From assembly GCA_964511215.1 (NCBI GenBank), contig CAZEER010000085.1:1-8019 (forward strand): 8,019 bases of DNA, read 5' to 3'. Made by a program: the position numbers and the translations under genes. Positions 5,942 to 8,019 of this stretch are shown here, in pieces; positions within the stretch are counted from its first letter, which is position 1, and each line of letters opens with the position of its first letter. Below the pieces are notes generated by a model. That model saw only the letters and a list, made by a program, of their open reading frames with translations, was not told the origin of the DNA and did no database searches. The DNA is from CAZEER01 sp964511215 (GTDB lineage Bacteria > Fidelibacterota > Marinisomatia > Marinisomatales > UBA1611).

Positions 5942-7852
5942 ATGAAAAAATACATTTCGATTTTAATAATTTTATTTGTTACAGGATGTGGTAACAATGA
6001 GAAAAAATCTTCAAACTCAGTTAGATCTAATTTCAAGAGTTTTGAAAAAGATCTAGTTACGCCGGCTGAGAAAGGAGGGTATGGGTTCGAAAATATAGCT
6101 GAAAAACTTGGTTTTAGTACATATATATGGTCTGAAGAAAAGGATAAAACATATTTTGGTGATCCAAACGCTAAAAAAGGCGGCAACTTACATTATATAC
6201 ATTCTCTTTTCCCCCGAACAATGCGTGTAATAGGTCAAAACTCAAGCCAGGTTCTAAATAGCAGGACAATTCTCTTACTATGTTATGAAGGTCTATTAAG
6301 TCAACACCCCACAACATTAGAATTTATCCCATCTCTGGCTTCTCACTGGTTTATCTCTGATGATAAGATGACATTTAAATTTAGAATTAATCCGGATGCA
6401 AGATGGTGGGATGGTATGCCTGTTACCGCTGAAGACGTAATAGCTACATGGGATCTGAGAATGGATGAGACAATACTTGCTCCTAGCGATCAGATCACTT
6501 ATGGAAAATTTGAACGACCTGTCGCCGAGTCTAAATATATAGTATCTGTGAAAGCTAAATCGGTTAATTGGCGAAATTTTTTATATTTTTCTACTATGGG
6601 ATTACACCCAAATCATATACTAAAAGATTTGGATGGCACGGCATTTTTAGAAGAATATGCTTTTTCTGTGATACCTGGTACAGGCCCATATAAAATTTCT
6701 GAAGAGAATATTAAAAATCAGGAGTCTTATACTCTGGAAAGAAGAGAAGATTATTGGGCGAAAGATACTCCGTTTAATAGATATAAGTATAATTTTGATA
6801 AAATAAAAATTTCTGTTGTAAAAGATAATGATGCCCTTCAATATGAAAAATTTAAAAAAGGTGAACAGGATATTTTTAATGTACAGAGATCCAGGCGTTG
6901 GATTGAAGAAACAGACTTCGAAGCAACCCAGAATGGATGGGTAAAAAAGCAAAGAATATTTTCTGAAAAACCAGCAGGTACTTCAGGGTATTATTTTAAT
7001 ATGAGAGAATGGCCATTTAATGATAAACGTATTCGGTATGCATTTTGTTATTTATATGATCGGGAAAAAATGAATCGTGAAATGTATTATAATGAATATG
7101 GAATGATGAATTCACTTTACTCAGGATCCGTATATGAGAACAGAAATAACAATCCATTTAAATACAACCCTCAAGAAGCTACCAGACTTCTAAAAGAAGC
7201 AGGATACTCTGAAAGAAATAGTGAAGGATGGTTGGTACATGGTGAAACAGGGAAAGTACTTTCATTTGAGATTGTTATTCAAAAAACTAGTGCATATATG
7301 GTTACTCCTGTGCAGCAAATGCTTAAAGAATATGGAATAGATATGCAGATTAAGTTTATGGACTACAATACCATGATAAAAAATGTAAATGCTCGAAACT
7401 TCAATGTATGTTTATTGGCCTATTCAGGACTTGTATATCCTAACCCGGAAAGTAGTCTCAGGTCTACACTTGCTGATCAAAACGATAACAATAATGTGTG
7501 GGGTTTTAAAAGTGATAGGGTGGATATCTTATTGGATGAATATGACATTTGTTTTGACCAAAAGAGACGAATTGAAATTATTCAAGAGATAGATGGTTTG
7601 TTCAGCGATGAGCACCCGATTGCGTTTAGCATTGCAAGAAATTATTCACGTATAATGTGGTGGGATAAGTTTGGATACCCTAAATGGATGTTCTCGAGAT
7701 ATGTTGGAGAATATTGGGATACGCTATATTATTGGTGGATTGATGAACAAAAAGAAATTACCCTTAAGGACGCAATGCAAAATGGAGAAAAACTACCTCT
7801 GAAACCAATTGATATGAAGTATTGGCCTACGTATTTAGTAAATAATATTTAA
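5942..7852 (+). CDS. yejA: YejA-like extracellular solute-binding lipoprotein (ABC peptide uptake, family 5)
   Basis: A 636-residue binding protein that would capture oligopeptides or peptide antibiotics of the microcin C type and deliver them to an inner-membrane ABC transporter. The signal peptide ends in the lipobox VTG-C16, so it is lipid-anchored rather than free in the periplasm as in E. coli. The SBP_bac_5 domain covers about 78-560. YejA-type marks are: FGDPNAKKGG (72-81); FRINPDARWWDGMPVTAEDV (147-166); IPGTGPYKI (244-252); the strand DIFNVQRSRRWIEETDF (310-326), which distinguishes YejA from OppA/DppA; YYFNMREWPFNDKRIRYA (350-367); and a C-terminal MWWDKFGYP...YWDTLYYWW block (572-599). 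Length is normal for the family. The permease gene follows after 16 bases, the yejA-yejB order. Substrate cannot be told from sequence. Confidence 0.88.
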   Translation: MKKYISILIILFVTGCGNNEKKSSNSVRSNFKSFEKDLVTPAEKGGYGFENIAEKLGFSTYIWSEEKDKTYFGDPNAKKGGNLHYIHSLFPRTMRVIGQNSSQVLNSRTILLLCYEGLLSQHPTTLEFIPSLASHWFISDDKMTFKFRINPDARWWDGMPVTAEDVIATWDLRMDETILAPSDQITYGKFERPVAESKYIVSVKAKSVNWRNFLYFSTMGLHPNHILKDLDGTAFLEEYAFSVIPGTGPYKISEENIKNQESYTLERREDYWAKDTPFNRYKYNFDKIKISVVKDNDALQYEKFKKGEQDIFNVQRSRRWIEETDFEATQNGWVKKQRIFSEKPAGTSGYYFNMREWPFNDKRIRYAFCYLYDREKMNREMYYNEYGMMNSLYSGSVYENRNNNPFKYNPQEATRLLKEAGYSERNSEGWLVHGETGKVLSFEIVIQKTSAYMVTPVQQMLKEYGIDMQIKFMDYNTMIKNVNARNFNVCLLAYSGLVYPNPESSLRSTLADQNDNNNVWGFKSDRVDILLDEYDICFDQKRRIEIIQEIDGLFSDEHPIAFSIARNYSRIMWWDKFGYPKWMFSRYVGEYWDTLYYWWIDEQKEITLKDAMQNGEKLPLKPIDMKYWPTYLVNNI

Positions 7853-7868
7853 TTTTTAGACGCCTTAG

Positions 7869-8019
7869 ATGGCAACCTACTTTTTTAGAAGAATATTGCT
7901 GGTGATTCCAACGTTTTTGGGGTCGACTGTATTAGTTTTTACTATCCTCCAGATGGCACCCGGAGGTCCTATCGAACAGATAATGCTACAGATGCAAATG
8001 GGGGGTGTTACTGGAGCGG
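7869..8019 (+). CDS. yejB: YejB-like ABC transporter permease, N-terminal part
   Basis: The first 50 codons of an inner-membrane permease, cut by the window end. The protein opens MATYFFRRILLVIPTFLG, the standard N-terminus of the DppB/YejB group, with the first membrane helix at about residues 9-29. It is followed by MAPGGPIEQ, which matches the APGGP(V/I)(D/E)Q motif typical of YejB; DppB and OppB usually have a shorter PGDP-type motif here. It would form the channel with a YejE-type partner. It begins 16 bases after the binding protein stop with no clear ribosome binding site, so it is surely in the same operon. YejE and the ATPase YejF are expected just beyond the window. Confidence 0.87.
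   Translation, partial: MATYFFRRILLVIPTFLGSTVLVFTILQMAPGGPIEQIMLQMQMGGVTGA

Noticed and set aside
5923..6186. Minus-strand open frame of 87 codons opposite the binding protein start
   Set aside because: It covers the promoter region and lipobox region of a well-supported gene and has no recognisable features.
6647..6952. Minus-strand open frame of 101 codons
   Set aside because: It is rich in Phe and Ile, as expected from the antisense of Lys- and Asn-rich coding DNA, and lies wholly inside the conserved YejA-like domain.
7389..7592. Plus-strand open frame of 67 codons
   Set aside because: It lies in another frame inside the binding protein and has no independent support.

Overview
The window suggests an AT-rich, two-membrane (Gram-negative) bacterium. 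It holds two lipoprotein signal peptides on Ig-repeat proteins, a lipid-anchored binding protein and a predicted outer-membrane beta-barrel. Signal peptides ending in WSQ, FAQ and VGQ, the lack of clear Shine-Dalgarno sequences, GTG and TTG starts, and a tRNA without an encoded CCA end point to the FCB group. Marine Neomarinimicrobiota (SAR406) or Bacteroidota are my best guesses; this is inference from style, not a marker-based assignment.

Layout. Bases 1-51 are the 3' part of a tRNA-Gly(GCC), followed by a rho-independent terminator. From about 4741 down to 80 on the minus strand lies a tight three-gene operon: an exported protein of unknown function, then two large lipoproteins, each built almost entirely of six bacterial Ig-like (Big_7-type) repeats. 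The two lipoprotein genes overlap by four bases (ATGA). Divergent from this operon, across only 23 bp, is a plus-strand pair (4765-5822): a predicted outer-membrane beta-barrel and a small exported or membrane protein, joined by a TTGA overlap. After a 119-bp gap, a YejA-like oligopeptide/microcin C-type ABC binding lipoprotein (5942-7852) is followed by the first 50 codons of its YejB-type permease, cut by the window end.

How the parts relate. All protein products are predicted to be in or across the cell envelope. The Ig lipoproteins look like long bead-on-string surface or periplasmic proteins, and aligning repeat against repeat shows they arose by duplication of a whole six-repeat gene. 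The divergent, very compact arrangement with the barrel pair, and a 6-bp-arm inverted repeat in the 23-bp gap, raises the possibility of one co-regulated envelope cassette, but no known system is recognised. The Yej-type operon is an ordinary peptide uptake system that appears to be a separate transcription unit.
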